A stretch of 64,000 bases of DNA from Flavobacteriaceae bacterium (GTDB lineage Bacteria > Bacteroidota > Bacteroidia > Flavobacteriales > Flavobacteriaceae): positions 1 to 64,000 of the forward strand of contig QXZA01000008.1 in assembly GCA_009886625.1 (NCBI GenBank), in the 5' to 3' direction. Both the position numbers and the translations under genes were made by a program. The notes under the pieces were generated by a model. That model was not told the origin of the DNA, did no database searches, and saw only the letters and a program-made list of their open reading frames with translations. Below are positions 33,413-43,324 of the stretch, one piece after another. Each line of letters starts with the position of its first letter. Position 1 is the stretch's first letter.

Positions 33413-35276
33413 TACTACATATGATGTAATTGTTGTTGGTGCTGGTCATGCTGGCTGCGAAGCTGCTGCTGCTGCCGCCAACTTAGGTTCCAAAACCCTT
33501 TTGGTTACTATGAATCTACAGACTACAGGGCAAATGTCCTGCAACCCCGCTATGGGAGGTATTGCAAAGGGGCAAATTGTTCGTGAAATTGATGCACTTG
33601 GTGGATACAGCGGAATTGTAACAGACAAAACCGCCATACAGTATAAGATGCTAAATCAATCTAAAGGGCCAGCCATGTGGAGTCCCCGTGCACAATCGGA
33701 CAGAAGCTTGTTTAGTTTGGAATGGCGAACCATGTTAGAGCAAACCAATAATCTGGACTTCTATCAAGAGATGATCATGGACTTGATTATTAATCAAGAT
33801 CAGGTTATAGGAGTTGTAACTTCTTTGGGACTTAAGATTTATGCCAAAACGGTAGTTCTTACCAACGGTACTTTTTTGAATGGTCTGATACATATAGGCG
33901 AAAAAAACTTTGGTGGAGGTAGAGCGGGTGAAAAAGCAGCAGTTGGTCTAACCGCTTCCCTTGAACGTCTTGGTTTTGAATCCGGAAGAATGAAAACAGG
34001 AACACCACCGAGAGTAGATGGGAGATCATTGGATTATTCAAAGATGAAAGAACAACCAGGGGACTCAGAACCCTCCAAGTTTTCTTTTTCTGACCTCACA
34101 ACCCCACTACAGAAACAGCTAAGCTGCCACATTACACATACAAATTTAGAAGTCCACGACATATTAAGATCTGGTTTTGATCGGTCGCCAATGTTCAATG
34201 GTGCGATTCAAAGTACAGGACCCAGGTATTGCCCTTCAATAGAAGATAAGATTGACCGCTTTAGTGACAAGTCTCAACACCAAATTTTCGTAGAACCTGA
34301 GGGATGGAATACTGTCGAGGTTTACGTTAATGGTTTTTCTACTTCACTTCCAGATGACATTCAATATAAAGCATTAAAGTCGGTGGTCGGTTTTGAAAAT
34401 GTTAAGTTTTTCCGTCCAGGTTATGCTATAGAATACGATTACTTTCCACCCACACAATTGTTCCATAGTTTAGAAACAAAGCAAGTGCAAAATCTTTTCT
34501 TTGCAGGCCAAATTAATGGCACCACAGGCTATGAAGAAGCGGCTGCCCAAGGTTTGATGGCCGGGGTAAATGCACATTTAAAGGCCGCAGAAAAAACTCC
34601 TTTTGTTTTGGGTAGAGAGGATGCTTACATCGGAGTTTTAATTGATGACCTTATTTTAAAAGGAACAGAAGAACCCTATAGAATGTTTACATCACGCGCA
34701 GAGTATAGAACGCTTTTACGTCAAGACAATGCCGATGAACGATTAACACCAAAAGCTCATGCATTAGGTTTACTAGGCGATGACCGTCTAGAAAAAGTGG
34801 AGCAAAAACAAACCAAAAGAGAGGCCTTAGTAGGTTTTTTACGTAAAACGAGTTATGATCTTAATACGGCAAACATAGTTTTGGAGCGCAAAAAATCCGA
34901 TACCGTCACTCAGACAGACAAGCTTTCTAAGCTTCTTTCTAGACCCATGATTACAAGAAAAGACCTAGACGAATTCGACTCACTTTCAATATATCTTCAA
35001 GAGGAAGGGGTAGACGATGTTATTTTTGAGCAAGCTGAGATTGAAATAAAATACGCGGGCTATATTGAAAAGGAAAAGCGTAATGCGGATAAGCTCAAAC
35101 GACTTGAAAACATTATTATTCCTAGGGATTTTAATTTTGACAAGCTTGCTTCACTTTCTCATGAAGCAAAAGAAAAGCTTAACAAGATTCGCCCTGATAC
35201 GATTGCTCAAGCCTCCCGCATTAGCGGGATCAATCCAAGCGACATAAGTGTGCTTTTGGTTTCAATGGGCCGTTAA
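33405..35276 (+). CDS. mnmG: tRNA uridine-5-carboxymethylaminomethyl modification enzyme MnmG (GidA)
   Basis: FAD enzyme that, with MnmE, modifies U34 of certain tRNAs. The 623-residue protein begins with the dinucleotide-binding VIVVGAGHAGCEAAAAAANLG and contains NPAMGGIAKGQIVREIDALG and the family FFAGQINGTTGYEEAAAQG region. The C-terminal MnmE-binding helical domain ends with the ISGINPSDISVLLV motif. gidA is a classic origin-proximal gene. Here it is bracketed by two parS sites. Start overlaps ybeY by 8 bp. Confidence 0.96.
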   Translation: MFDTTYDVIVVGAGHAGCEAAAAAANLGSKTLLVTMNLQTTGQMSCNPAMGGIAKGQIVREIDALGGYSGIVTDKTAIQYKMLNQSKGPAMWSPRAQSDRSLFSLEWRTMLEQTNNLDFYQEMIMDLIINQDQVIGVVTSLGLKIYAKTVVLTNGTFLNGLIHIGEKNFGGGRAGEKAAVGLTASLERLGFESGRMKTGTPPRVDGRSLDYSKMKEQPGDSEPSKFSFSDLTTPLQKQLSCHITHTNLEVHDILRSGFDRSPMFNGAIQSTGPRYCPSIEDKIDRFSDKSQHQIFVEPEGWNTVEVYVNGFSTSLPDDIQYKALKSVVGFENVKFFRPGYAIEYDYFPPTQLFHSLETKQVQNLFFAGQINGTTGYEEAAAQGLMAGVNAHLKAAEKTPFVLGREDAYIGVLIDDLILKGTEEPYRMFTSRAEYRTLLRQDNADERLTPKAHALGLLGDDRLEKVEQKQTKREALVGFLRKTSYDLNTANIVLERKKSDTVTQTDKLSKLLSRPMITRKDLDEFDSLSIYLQEEGVDDVIFEQAEIEIKYAGYIEKEKRNADKLKRLENIIIPRDFNFDKLASLSHEAKEKLNKIRPDTIAQASRISGINPSDISVLLVSMGR

Positions 35277-35277
35277 A

Positions 35278-36126
35278 TTGTTTCACGTGGAACAAAACAC
35301 CTTTTTATTTAAAGCGAAAGACCATCTGGTTTCTCAAAAGGAATTCAATGTCTATTGGGACGAACAGAAAAGTTACGCCCATACAGAGGTGGCAAAGGGA
35401 ATAAATTTAGAGGCGTTTTATAAAGCAGATGCCTATAGCTCTCATAAAACAGAAAAGAACACCTTCCTTGATTATGTATATACTTTTGTTCAAAAACTGA
35501 TGCTTTCTTATAAGGCGGCTTTTGTCAAAAAGCAAGCAAACAACAACGTATTAGATTATGGTGCCGGAGTAGGAGTGTATGCTAGTTTTCTGAAGGAAAG
35601 GGGTTATGCTGTAAGTACTGTTGAGCCAAGTGAAACAGCTAGGAATGCCAGTTTTAATAAAGGATTGGATTGTTATAAGGCTATTGATCAGATCCCCAAA
35701 GGAGTACATTTTTCATCCATTTCATTGTGGCATGTTCTGGAACATTTACCCGACCCGAATACAATTCTTTCAAAGCTGAACTCTAAACTTGATTCAGAGG
35801 GTAGGCTAATTATCGCAGTTCCAAACTTGAAAAGCTATGACGCCAAATATTATAAACACCAATGGGCGGCCTTGGATGTGCCAAGACATTTGTGGCATTT
35901 TACAAGCATCGGTTTAATTAAAATGGTAGAGGAAAACAATTTTATGTTTCAATCGCAGCATCCCTTATGGTTTGATTCTTTTTATATTTCTTATATGTCA
36001 GAGTCTCAAAAAGGAGCGTCTTTCCCTTTTGTCAGAGGAATTGTAATTGGATTTTTGTCAAATATAAAGGCGTTGTTTAACGGAGAATATTCTTCGAAAA
36101 TTTATGTTTTTAAAAAGAAAGTTTAG
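35278..36126 (+). CDS. Class I SAM-dependent methyltransferase
   Basis: Protein of 282 residues with the SAM-binding motif NVLDYGAGVGVYASFLKERG, a second region LWHVLEHLPDPN and GRLIIAVPNLKSYDA, typical of Methyltransf_23 enzymes. Substrate unknown; such genes often act on small metabolites, quinones or glycans. I prefer the TTG start at 35278, two bases after the mnmG stop; an ATG at 35248 would overlap mnmG. The second parS site lies over the start and sets the N-terminal L-F-H-V-E-Q. The 3' end overlaps convergent holB by 4 bp. Confidence 0.8.
   Translation: MFHVEQNTFLFKAKDHLVSQKEFNVYWDEQKSYAHTEVAKGINLEAFYKADAYSSHKTEKNTFLDYVYTFVQKLMLSYKAAFVKKQANNNVLDYGAGVGVYASFLKERGYAVSTVEPSETARNASFNKGLDCYKAIDQIPKGVHFSSISLWHVLEHLPDPNTILSKLNSKLDSEGRLIIAVPNLKSYDAKYYKHQWAALDVPRHLWHFTSIGLIKMVEENNFMFQSQHPLWFDSFYISYMSESQKGASFPFVRGIVIGFLSNIKALFNGEYSSKIYVFKKKV
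35279..35294 (-). other. parS centromere site 2 (ParB-binding)
   Basis: TGTTTCACGTGGAACA is the exact reverse complement of site 1 at 33381-33396. It overlaps the start of the methyltransferase gene. Two identical-sequence sites in opposite orientation flank mnmG. Confidence 0.85.
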
Positions 36127-37238
36127 GTAGAAGGTTTATTCAGTAATCGTGTCAATTGTAGTCCCAATTCTGCAAAAATCATTTTAGCATTTGCATTTCT
36201 TAGAATATGATAACGACTGTTTTCAAATAAGGAAATAAGATCTTGAATATTCTCATTATTTACGAAAGGAGCTAATTTATTTAAGTCAAAATTGTTTTCA
36301 GAGCGAAAATGTACCAACTCATGCAAAGAGTAATTTATTAGAAATGCATCTCTAAAAAATTGAGTCCCATAATTTAAAAAAGCCTTTTGATCTTCTCTCC
36401 CTAAGACACTCAATTTACGTGACCATTCCATTAAATCGATAACTACACTTTTATTTCCTTTTGCTTTGAAAGCTGTTCTCAATCCTTGAATAAGGAGCGC
36501 TTCGTGTTCTTTATTATTAGTGTTTTGCAAAAGCATTTGTAAACGATTGAAGTCTCCTTCAGCTTGAGAAATATAGAGATCAACATTCTCAATTTCTTCA
36601 TTTACTGTAGTTTTTAGATCTGCATCATATATGGGAGGGATAGTAATATGTTGACAACGGGATATAAGAGTGGGCAACAACATTTCACTTTCTTCGGTCA
36701 GCAAAATGAAATAGGTCTTTTGAGGAGGTTCCTCAAGTAATTTTAAAAAAGCATTAGAGGCTTCTTTATTCATTTTTTCCACTCCCCAGATTATACAAAC
36801 CTTATTGCCCCCAGTGTACGATTTTAGGTATATTTTTTGATGAAGTTTTTCAATCTCACCTACACCAATCATTCCTTGTTTGTTGCCCACGTTGATAGAC
36901 TCAAACCAATCATTGTAGTTTCCATAAGGAGTTTCATTTAAAAACTCCCGCCACTCTGAAGCGTAATCGGTAGAGTAAGCGATTTTTTCACTTCCTCTTT
37001 TTACGATAGGATAGATAAAATGAAAGTCCGGATGCTGAATTTTTTCACCCAAAGATTTATTAGAAGTATCTATGAATTCCTCGTTCAATAAATGCATTGC
37101 AAATGCCACACTTAAAGGGAGGCCACCATAGCCAGAAATTCCCGTAAGTAATTGAGCATGAGGAACTTGATTAGAATTTATTAGGTGCTCTAATTGTTTT
37201 ATTATTCTTTGTTGTCCAATAACTTCCGTCCAAATCAT
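36123..37238 (-). CDS. holB: DNA polymerase III delta-prime subunit
   Basis: Clamp-loader subunit of 371 residues. The AAA+ region begins VIGQQRIIKQLEHLI. The P-loop is degenerate (GISGYGGLPLS, no Lys), as expected for non-ATP-binding delta-prime. Sensor/SRC motif TLISRCQHI follows ASNAFLKLLEEPPQKTYF. The C-terminal collar helices are poorly conserved, as usual. A TATCTTTA, close to the TAnnTTTG core, lies upstream. The stop overlaps the methyltransferase gene. Confidence 0.85.
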   Translation of the reverse strand: MIWTEVIGQQRIIKQLEHLINSNQVPHAQLLTGISGYGGLPLSVAFAMHLLNEEFIDTSNKSLGEKIQHPDFHFIYPIVKRGSEKIAYSTDYASEWREFLNETPYGNYNDWFESINVGNKQGMIGVGEIEKLHQKIYLKSYTGGNKVCIIWGVEKMNKEASNAFLKLLEEPPQKTYFILLTEESEMLLPTLISRCQHITIPPIYDADLKTTVNEEIENVDLYISQAEGDFNRLQMLLQNTNNKEHEALLIQGLRTAFKAKGNKSVVIDLMEWSRKLSVLGREDQKAFLNYGTQFFRDAFLINYSLHELVHFRSENNFDLNKLAPFVNNENIQDLISLFENSRYHILRNANAKMIFAELGLQLTRLLNKPST

Positions 37239-37325
37239 ACGCTAAAGATACAGTTACTCTAGTTTTTATGTAAGTGTTTAAAAGAGATCTTTATAAAATA
37301 AGCTTGGCTACACTTTTCAATATTG

Positions 37326-37333
37326 TATTTTTG
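37326..37333 (+). promoter_or_regulatory. TAnnTTTG promoter core of pgk
   Basis: TATTTTTG lies 15 bp before the pgk ATG at 37349. Confidence 0.55.
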
Positions 37334-37348
37334 ATAAAATTTTTTTAG

Positions 37349-38533
37349 ATGCGTACATTAAACCAACTTAATTTTAACAACCAACGAGCGGTTGTTCGTG
37401 TGGATTTCAACGTTCCATTGAACGATAAATTTGAAGTTACTGATACTACAAGAATTCAGGCTGCTAAAGCCACTATAGATCATATTTTGGATCAAGGAGG
37501 TTCTTGTGTTTTGTTATCCCATTTAGGACGTCCAAAAGGGAAGGATCCAAAATTATCTCTTTCTCATATAGTTGATACTGTAGCAGAGGTTTTAGGTTCA
37601 CCTGTAAAATTTTGTTCAACCACTGTTGGAGAGGCCGCAGAAAGTGAAGCAAGCAAATTGGCTCCTGGAACGATTTTGTTAATGGAAAACCTTAGATTTC
37701 ATGATGAGGAGACTTCAGGGGATGTTGTTTTTTCAGAACAATTGTCGCGACTAGGAACCCTTTATGTAAATGACGCATTTGGAACAGCACATAGAGCGCA
37801 CGCATCTACGACTATTATTGCACGTTTTTTTGAGGAAAACAAATGCTTTGGAAGTCTTTTGGAAAAAGAGGTTCTAGCAATAGATAAGGTAATGGAAAAA
37901 GGAGAAAAACCTATTTTAGCCATATTAGGAGGAGCTAAAGTTTCTTCAAAAATCACTATTATCGAAAGTCTTTTAGATAAAGTAGATCATTTAATCATTG
38001 GAGGGGGTATGGTGTACACCTTCACTAAAGCTCTTGGAGGAAACGTTGGAAATTCAATTTGTGAACCAGACTATTGTGATTATGCAATTGAATTATTAGA
38101 AAAAGCGAAAGATAAAGGAGTTCAAATTCATTTACCAGTAGACGTTTTGGCTGGAGATGACTTTAGTAACGATGCTAATCAGCAGGTTTACGATGTAATG
38201 GAGATTCCAGAAGGATGGGAAGCCATGGATGCAGGACCTAAAAGCCAAGCCATATTTCACGAACTAATTTTGAAGTGTAAAACTATTTTATGGAATGGAC
38301 CCATGGGTGTGTTTGAATTTTCAAACTTTGCAAAAGGAACAATTGCTGCAGGAGATTCTATAGCAGAGGCCACAAAAGCGGGTGCTTTTTCACTAGTAGG
38401 AGGAGGAGATTCTGTTGCTGCAGTAAAACAGTTTGGCTTTGAACATAAGATGAGTTACATTAGTACTGGAGGAGGAGCAATGCTGGAAAGTTTAGAAGGC
38501 AAAACACTTCCTGGAATAGCCGCTTTAAAATAA
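37349..38533 (+). CDS. pgk: Phosphoglycerate kinase
   Basis: Glycolytic enzyme converting 1,3-bisphosphoglycerate and ADP to 3-phosphoglycerate and ATP. The 394-residue protein has VVRVDFNVPLND, SHLGRPKG, LMENLRFH, and the nucleotide-binding WNGPMGVFEF and SLVGGGDSVAAV regions. Length is standard. It stands alone between holB and a DUF4837 gene. Confidence 0.96.
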   Translation: MRTLNQLNFNNQRAVVRVDFNVPLNDKFEVTDTTRIQAAKATIDHILDQGGSCVLLSHLGRPKGKDPKLSLSHIVDTVAEVLGSPVKFCSTTVGEAAESEASKLAPGTILLMENLRFHDEETSGDVVFSEQLSRLGTLYVNDAFGTAHRAHASTTIIARFFEENKCFGSLLEKEVLAIDKVMEKGEKPILAILGGAKVSSKITIIESLLDKVDHLIIGGGMVYTFTKALGGNVGNSICEPDYCDYAIELLEKAKDKGVQIHLPVDVLAGDDFSNDANQQVYDVMEIPEGWEAMDAGPKSQAIFHELILKCKTILWNGPMGVFEFSNFAKGTIAAGDSIAEATKAGAFSLVGGGDSVAAVKQFGFEHKMSYISTGGGAMLESLEGKTLPGIAALK

Positions 38534-38610
38534 GTTCCGAATAAATAATTAATTGTCATATTTCGGACAAACGAGCTGCTTCAGCCCTAGAAAACAATAA
38601 AAAATATTAG

Positions 38611-39582
38611 ATGAAACCTTTTTTTATATTGATGCTCCTTTGGCTCAGCTTCTCCTGTGATAATGGGGCAAACAAAAAGAGCGCTTACGTTCCAGAATCA
38701 AGTGGAAATATTAACCATGTCACAGTGGTCATGCCTGAAAAAGACTGGAAAGCATCACTAGGTGAAAAAGTCAAATCTGAACTACAAGAAATTTACGAAG
38801 GACTTCCTTTGGATGAACCTCAGTTTTCTTTAGTCTATATGAATCCAAAAGCATTTACTGGGTTTGCTAGACAAAACAGGAATATTATTTGGTTTAGAAA
38901 AGACTCTTTAGAAGGGTTTCGTTTAAGTCAAAACCAGTTTGCTAGACCTCAAATATTAGCAACAATTACAGGTATTGACACCGAAAGTCAAGCGTTCTAC
39001 TTTCAAGAAAACACAGAGCTACTTAAGCAAACGCTCATCGAGAATGAACGAAAGGAAAAGCTCAGAAGAATCATGAAATCACCTACTACAGAGAATACTT
39101 TGTTCAAGCGTTTTGGGATTGAGTTGACCTATCCTTCTGCTTATAAAACGTTTAAAGACACTACTAATTTTGTTTGGATTCAGAAAGAAGTAAGGAAAGG
39201 CCATTTAAACCTTATTGCTTACACTTTGAAAAAAAACATACTGGAGGGTTCTTTTAATGAACGAATATTGAACATTCGTGACTCTATTGGCAAAGCGTAT
39301 GTTCCAGGAAGATTGGAAGGAAGTTATCAAATTACTGAACGTGCTTTTAGGCCCTATTATTATCGAGCAATAGTAGATGGTAAGCAAGCGTATTTGACAA
39401 AAGGAACGTGGGAAGTTGCCAATGATTTTATGGCAGGTCCTTTTGTAAACTATATGATTCAGGATACTTTAAAGAATAGAATATTAGTTGTAGAGGGATT
39501 TGTATTTGCTCCTACAGCAAGCAAAAGAGATTATATGTTTGAATTAAACACGATAATCAATACACTAAAGCATGTGGATTAA
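38611..39582 (+). CDS. DUF4837 family lipoprotein
   Basis: Probable envelope lipoprotein of 323 residues. [16 protein letters not shown] is a lipoprotein signal. The body matches the Bacteroidota family DUF4837: [16 protein letters not shown] near the N-terminus, QPQFSLV-type segment (here EPQFSLVYM) and ending [18 protein letters not shown]. No enzymatic motif is visible. The 3' end overlaps convergent tatA by 4 bp. Confidence 0.82.
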   Translation: MKPFFILMLLWLSFSCDNGANKKSAYVPESSGNINHVTVVMPEKDWKASLGEKVKSELQEIYEGLPLDEPQFSLVYMNPKAFTGFARQNRNIIWFRKDSLEGFRLSQNQFARPQILATITGIDTESQAFYFQENTELLKQTLIENERKEKLRRIMKSPTTENTLFKRFGIELTYPSAYKTFKDTTNFVWIQKEVRKGHLNLIAYTLKKNILEGSFNERILNIRDSIGKAYVPGRLEGSYQITERAFRPYYYRAIVDGKQAYLTKGTWEVANDFMAGPFVNYMIQDTLKNRILVVEGFVFAPTASKRDYMFELNTIINTLKHVD

Positions 39583-39770
39583 TCTTTTTTCTCGTCAACC
39601 TTAGGATTTTCTTCTTCCTTTGTTGCGTTTTTGAATTCTTTAATTCCACTTCCCAATCCTTTCATAAGTTCAGGAATTTTACGTCCTCCGAAAAGTAATA
39701 ATACTACTGCTATTATTAAGATTATTTGTGGTCCTCCGATCATGCCTAAAAATGTTAAAGTCGTTAGCAT
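39579..39770 (-). CDS. tatA: Twin-arginine translocase subunit TatA
   Basis: Small membrane subunit of 63 residues that forms the Tat protein-conducting assembly. It has one membrane segment (about 8-26), the FGG-hinge ([22 protein letters not shown]) and a charged C-terminal tail. TatC is not in the window. It has a TAnnTTTG core upstream and converges on the DUF4837 gene. Confidence 0.92.
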   Translation of the reverse strand: MLTTLTFLGMIGGPQIILIIAVVLLLFGGRKIPELMKGLGSGIKEFKNATKEEENPKVDEKKD

Positions 39771-39786
39771 TTGTGTTATTTTAAAA

Positions 39787-39794
39787 CAAATGTA
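39787..39794 (-). promoter_or_regulatory. TAnnTTTG promoter core of tatA
   Basis: Minus strand TACATTTG lies 16 bp before the tatA start. Confidence 0.55.
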
Positions 39795-39859
39795 CAGAAA
39801 TATTTAGTTTCATTTACATCAAAATGGAAAGAGGGTATTTTCCCAGATAAAGGATTCCT

Positions 39860-39867
39860 TATCTTTG
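39860..39867 (+). promoter_or_regulatory. TAnnTTTG promoter core of the M23-GH3-GT operon
   Basis: TATCTTTG lies 9 bp before the ATG at 39877, implying a very short leader. It is the only good core upstream of four tightly packed genes, so it probably drives all of them. Confidence 0.55.
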
Positions 39868-39876
39868 TATCATATT

Positions 39877-40752
39877 ATGGCAAAACAAGAATCAAAAAGC
39901 AAGCGATTTCATAAAAAACTATTCAGTTCATACAGGATGGTTATTATCAATGAGGAAACCTTTGAAGAAAAAGCACAGCTTCGAATCTCACGATTTAGGG
40001 TGATTGTAATTGGGATTTTACTTTTATCTCTTTTCTGTTTGACAGCTTTTTTTACGATTTCATATACGCCACTTAAAGAATATATTCCTGGATATGATTC
40101 CTCAGAATTAAGACAAAAAGCGATTCAAAACTTATTTACAACGGATTCATTAATTATACTCTACAATCAAAATCGACAATATTTAGACGCTCTTAGAGGA
40201 GTAATATCAGAGGATGTCCCTACCCAAGAAGAAGCGTTTTCTGAAGACAAGCGTTTAGATACATCGGAGCGAAACAGGAGTTTTACTCCTACTGTACTGG
40301 AAGATTCTTTATTGAGAGCTTTTGTTGCAAATGAAGACAAGTATAACCCAAACACAAATTCGGGATCGATTGAGTTGAGCACTTTATTATTGTCTCCTGC
40401 CAAAGGACCAATTTCTCAGGGATTTGATTTAGATGAGTCTCATTTTGCAGTTGATATTGTTTTAGAAGAAAACACCCCCATTAAAGCCATAGCTGATGGA
40501 ACCGTAATTTTTGCAGAATGGACAGCACAAACAGGTTTTGTAATTATTATAGAACATACTTCAGGGTTTCTATCGGTGTACAAACACAATGCGGCACTTA
40601 GTAAAGCTCAAGGCGATTCAGTGGTGGGAGGAGAAGTAATTGCAAGTGCGGGAAACACCGGGGAATATAGCACGGGTTTTCATTTACATTTTGAATTATG
40701 GATGGATGGCTATGCCCTAAATCCGACTGATTTTTTTAATTTTTCTGACTAA
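39877..40752 (+). CDS. M23 family metallopeptidase, membrane-anchored
   Basis: Peptidoglycan endopeptidase candidate of 291 residues. A membrane segment (about residues 44-66) follows a short basic cytosolic tail, and the C-terminal half is a LytM/M23 domain with the zinc ligands in HFAVDIV and the HxH in GFHLHFELWMDG; the catalytic site looks intact. ATG 39877 follows the promoter core; an upstream TTG (39865) would lie within the core. The stop overlaps the GH3 gene start by one base, so translation is coupled. Confidence 0.87.
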   Translation: MAKQESKSKRFHKKLFSSYRMVIINEETFEEKAQLRISRFRVIVIGILLLSLFCLTAFFTISYTPLKEYIPGYDSSELRQKAIQNLFTTDSLIILYNQNRQYLDALRGVISEDVPTQEEAFSEDKRLDTSERNRSFTPTVLEDSLLRAFVANEDKYNPNTNSGSIELSTLLLSPAKGPISQGFDLDESHFAVDIVLEENTPIKAIADGTVIFAEWTAQTGFVIIIEHTSGFLSVYKHNAALSKAQGDSVVGGEVIASAGNTGEYSTGFHLHFELWMDGYALNPTDFFNFSD

Positions 40753-42266
40753 TGATCAAATCCTTAGGGGCTAAAATTTATGCTGCCTTAGTGCATAAAA
40801 AAAACCAAAAGTGGATTACAAATCCCATCGAAACTCAAAAAAAAGTATTCAAAAAACTGATCTTAGAGGGGAGTAAAACCCGTTTTGGGAGAGAACATCA
40901 GTTTCAAAATATCCAGACACAAAAAGATTTTCAAAAAGCAATTCCGGTAAGAGATTACGAAGGTTTAAAGAACTATATCGATGCTGTTTTAGAAGGAGAA
41001 AGCGACGTGCTTTGGCGAGGAAGACCTCTTTATTATGCTAAATCTAGCGGAACGACTTCTGGAGCAAAGTATATTCCAATTACAAAAGAGTCCATGCCTC
41101 AGCATATTAGAGCTGCAAAAGAAGCGATTTTGAATTATATTTTCAAAACAGGGAAGGCAGGTTCAGTAAATGGGAAGCATATTTTTCTTCAAGGAAGTCC
41201 AGTTTTAGAGGACAAAAACGGAGTTGCTTTAGGACGCCTTTCAGGAATTGTCGCGCATTATATTCCTGCTTATCTCCAAAAAAACCGGATGCCAAGTTGG
41301 GAAACTAATTGTATTGAAGACTGGGAAACTAAAGTAGATGCCGTTGTAGGAGAAACCCAATCTGAAAACATGACTATAATAGGAGGAATACCTTCTTGGG
41401 TACAGATGTATTTTGAACGTTTGATTGATAAAACGGGAAAAAATGTGGGAGAGCTATTTCCTAACTTTTCACTCTTTGTATATGGAGGTGTGAATTTTGA
41501 ACCCTATCGTGCGATCTTCAAAAAACTAATTGGGCGTGTGCCAGATAGTATTGAATTATATCCAGCATCTGAAGGCTTTTTTGCATATCAAGATGATCAA
41601 GAGGACAAAGGCTTGTTGTTATTAGTTGACCATGGAATTTTTTATGAATTTATAGATGCAGCACATTTTTTTGATAAAAACCCTCCTGTACTTTCTTTAG
41701 AAGAAGTGCAATTAAGGGTAAACTATGTAATGATTATATCAACTACAGCTGGTTTGTGGCGCTATAATATTGGCGATACAGTTCAGTTTACAAGTGTATT
41801 GCCTTACAAAGTGATTGTGAGCGGAAGAATTAAACATTTTATTTCAGCATTTGGAGAGCATGTAATAGTAAGTGAAGTTGAACAAGCCCTGCAACAAGCT
41901 GTAGAAAAAGAAACAGAGGAAGTACAAATAAGAGAATTTACTGTGGCGCCTCAAATTAATCCTCCCAAAGGATTGCCTTATCACGAATGGTATATTGAAT
42001 TTGATGCAGCACCTAAAGACATTGAGGAATTTGCATTAGAAATAGATAGAGTAATGCAAGCAAAAAATATTTATTATCAAGACTTGATTGTAGGAAAAGT
42101 TTTAAAACCTTTGGTTGTTCGACCAGTAGTATCGGGAGGATTTAAGCAGTATATGAAAAGCATTGGTAAGCTGGGGGGACAAAATAAGATCCCCAAGGTT
42201 TCAGACAATAGAAAGATTGCAGATCAATTAGATGCTCTTTTTGATTTAAAAACAGAACAAGGATGA
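40752..42266 (+). CDS. GH3 superfamily acyl-amido synthetase
   Basis: Adenylate-forming protein of 504 residues homologous to plant GH3 enzymes, which couple carboxylic acids to amino acids through an acyl-adenylate. The ATP-binding motif SSGTTSGAKYIPIT is intact; IELYPASEGFFAYQ and the GDTVQFTS motif also match. The C-terminal region resembles bacterial GH3 proteins. Substrates in Bacteroidota are unknown. It overlaps the M23 gene by one base and the glycosyltransferase gene by 4 bp. Confidence 0.88.
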   Translation: MIKSLGAKIYAALVHKKNQKWITNPIETQKKVFKKLILEGSKTRFGREHQFQNIQTQKDFQKAIPVRDYEGLKNYIDAVLEGESDVLWRGRPLYYAKSSGTTSGAKYIPITKESMPQHIRAAKEAILNYIFKTGKAGSVNGKHIFLQGSPVLEDKNGVALGRLSGIVAHYIPAYLQKNRMPSWETNCIEDWETKVDAVVGETQSENMTIIGGIPSWVQMYFERLIDKTGKNVGELFPNFSLFVYGGVNFEPYRAIFKKLIGRVPDSIELYPASEGFFAYQDDQEDKGLLLLVDHGIFYEFIDAAHFFDKNPPVLSLEEVQLRVNYVMIISTTAGLWRYNIGDTVQFTSVLPYKVIVSGRIKHFISAFGEHVIVSEVEQALQQAVEKETEEVQIREFTVAPQINPPKGLPYHEWYIEFDAAPKDIEEFALEIDRVMQAKNIYYQDLIVGKVLKPLVVRPVVSGGFKQYMKSIGKLGGQNKIPKVSDNRKIADQLDALFDLKTEQG

Positions 42267-43324
42267 GACCCAAGAATATAACCTTGGTGTGTAACGTTAA
42301 AAACACTTTTGTTCTTAAAGATGTTGCGCTTTTAGAGTCTCTAGGTTATTGTGTTTTCTTAATTCATTCACCACCATTTAAAGATCCAATCCATTTTTTT
42401 CTGAATAGACTTCGCGAGTTTTTTTTAGGGATCTTTTATGGGATTCAATCTGAAGCTGTCCTAAGTTGGTTTAATGATTACCATTCTTTTTTACCACTTT
42501 TTTGGGCTCAATTTTTCGGGAAGAAAAGTGCCATTATTGTGGGGGGATATGATGCTGTTTCAAGCCCTAAATTAGGCTACGGAATTTTCTATAAGCAAAC
42601 GATTCGGCAAAAACTAGCTCGGTTAAACTATACTTTGTGTGATCAGATATGGGTAGTTCACAAGAGTTTAGCTGAAGGCTGTAAACAAGCAAAAGTAGAA
42701 TCACAAACTCTTTCAGGAATACTTAAATTTATTCCAAATCTTAAAACACCGATTGTTGAAGTTCCTACGGCTTACGACTCTTCCTTTTGGGAATTAAATG
42801 AAACCAAACAGGAAAAAACAGTACTCACCGTAGCCAATATTTCTGATCAACGTACTTTTGAGCGAAAAGGAATCCCTCTATTTATTTCCTTAGCAAAAGC
42901 GCTTCCTTCGTATAGGTTTACAATTGCAGGGGTAAAATCAATTAACATAAATCAGGATGCTCTTCCAGAAAACATTCAGCTTTTAGCAACACAAACTCGG
43001 GAGCAACTGAAATCCCTTTACAGTAAAAATGAATTTTATTTTCAAGGATCAAAAATAGAAGGGTTACCAAATGTTTTGTGTGAGGCAATGCTTTGTGAAT
43101 GTGTCCCCATGGGCAAGGCAGTATTTGGTATTCCAGATGCAATTGGAGATACAGGGTTCCTTTTTACAAAGGACACTCCATTTAAAGAGATCATTACTTT
43201 TTTAAGAGAAAAGCCTGAGGGCTTTGGGGAAAAAGCACGACAACGAATTCTAAAAGCGTACCCCATAGAAAGACGGAAAGAAGCATTTATGACGATGTTA
43301 AATAATAGAAGTTCCCATGAATAA
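42263..43324 (+). CDS. GT4-like glycosyltransferase
   Basis: 353-residue family 4-type glycosyltransferase. The C-terminal donor-binding half shows KEFYFQG-like FYFQGSKIEGLPNVLCEAMLC, the E-x7-E type motif of GT4 enzymes, preceded by VLTVANISDQRTFERKG. No signal peptide or membrane spans are evident. Sugar donor and acceptor cannot be inferred. It is coupled to GH3 upstream (4-bp overlap) and to a pyruvyltransferase downstream (8-bp overlap). Confidence 0.82.
   Translation: MRPKNITLVCNVKNTFVLKDVALLESLGYCVFLIHSPPFKDPIHFFLNRLREFFLGIFYGIQSEAVLSWFNDYHSFLPLFWAQFFGKKSAIIVGGYDAVSSPKLGYGIFYKQTIRQKLARLNYTLCDQIWVVHKSLAEGCKQAKVESQTLSGILKFIPNLKTPIVEVPTAYDSSFWELNETKQEKTVLTVANISDQRTFERKGIPLFISLAKALPSYRFTIAGVKSININQDALPENIQLLATQTREQLKSLYSKNEFYFQGSKIEGLPNVLCEAMLCECVPMGKAVFGIPDAIGDTGFLFTKDTPFKEIITFLREKPEGFGEKARQRILKAYPIERRKEAFMTMLNNRSSHE

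Noticed and set aside
37100-37238. holB P-loop without Lys as a damaged ATPase
   Set aside because: Delta-prime subunits generally do not bind ATP and have degenerate P-loops.
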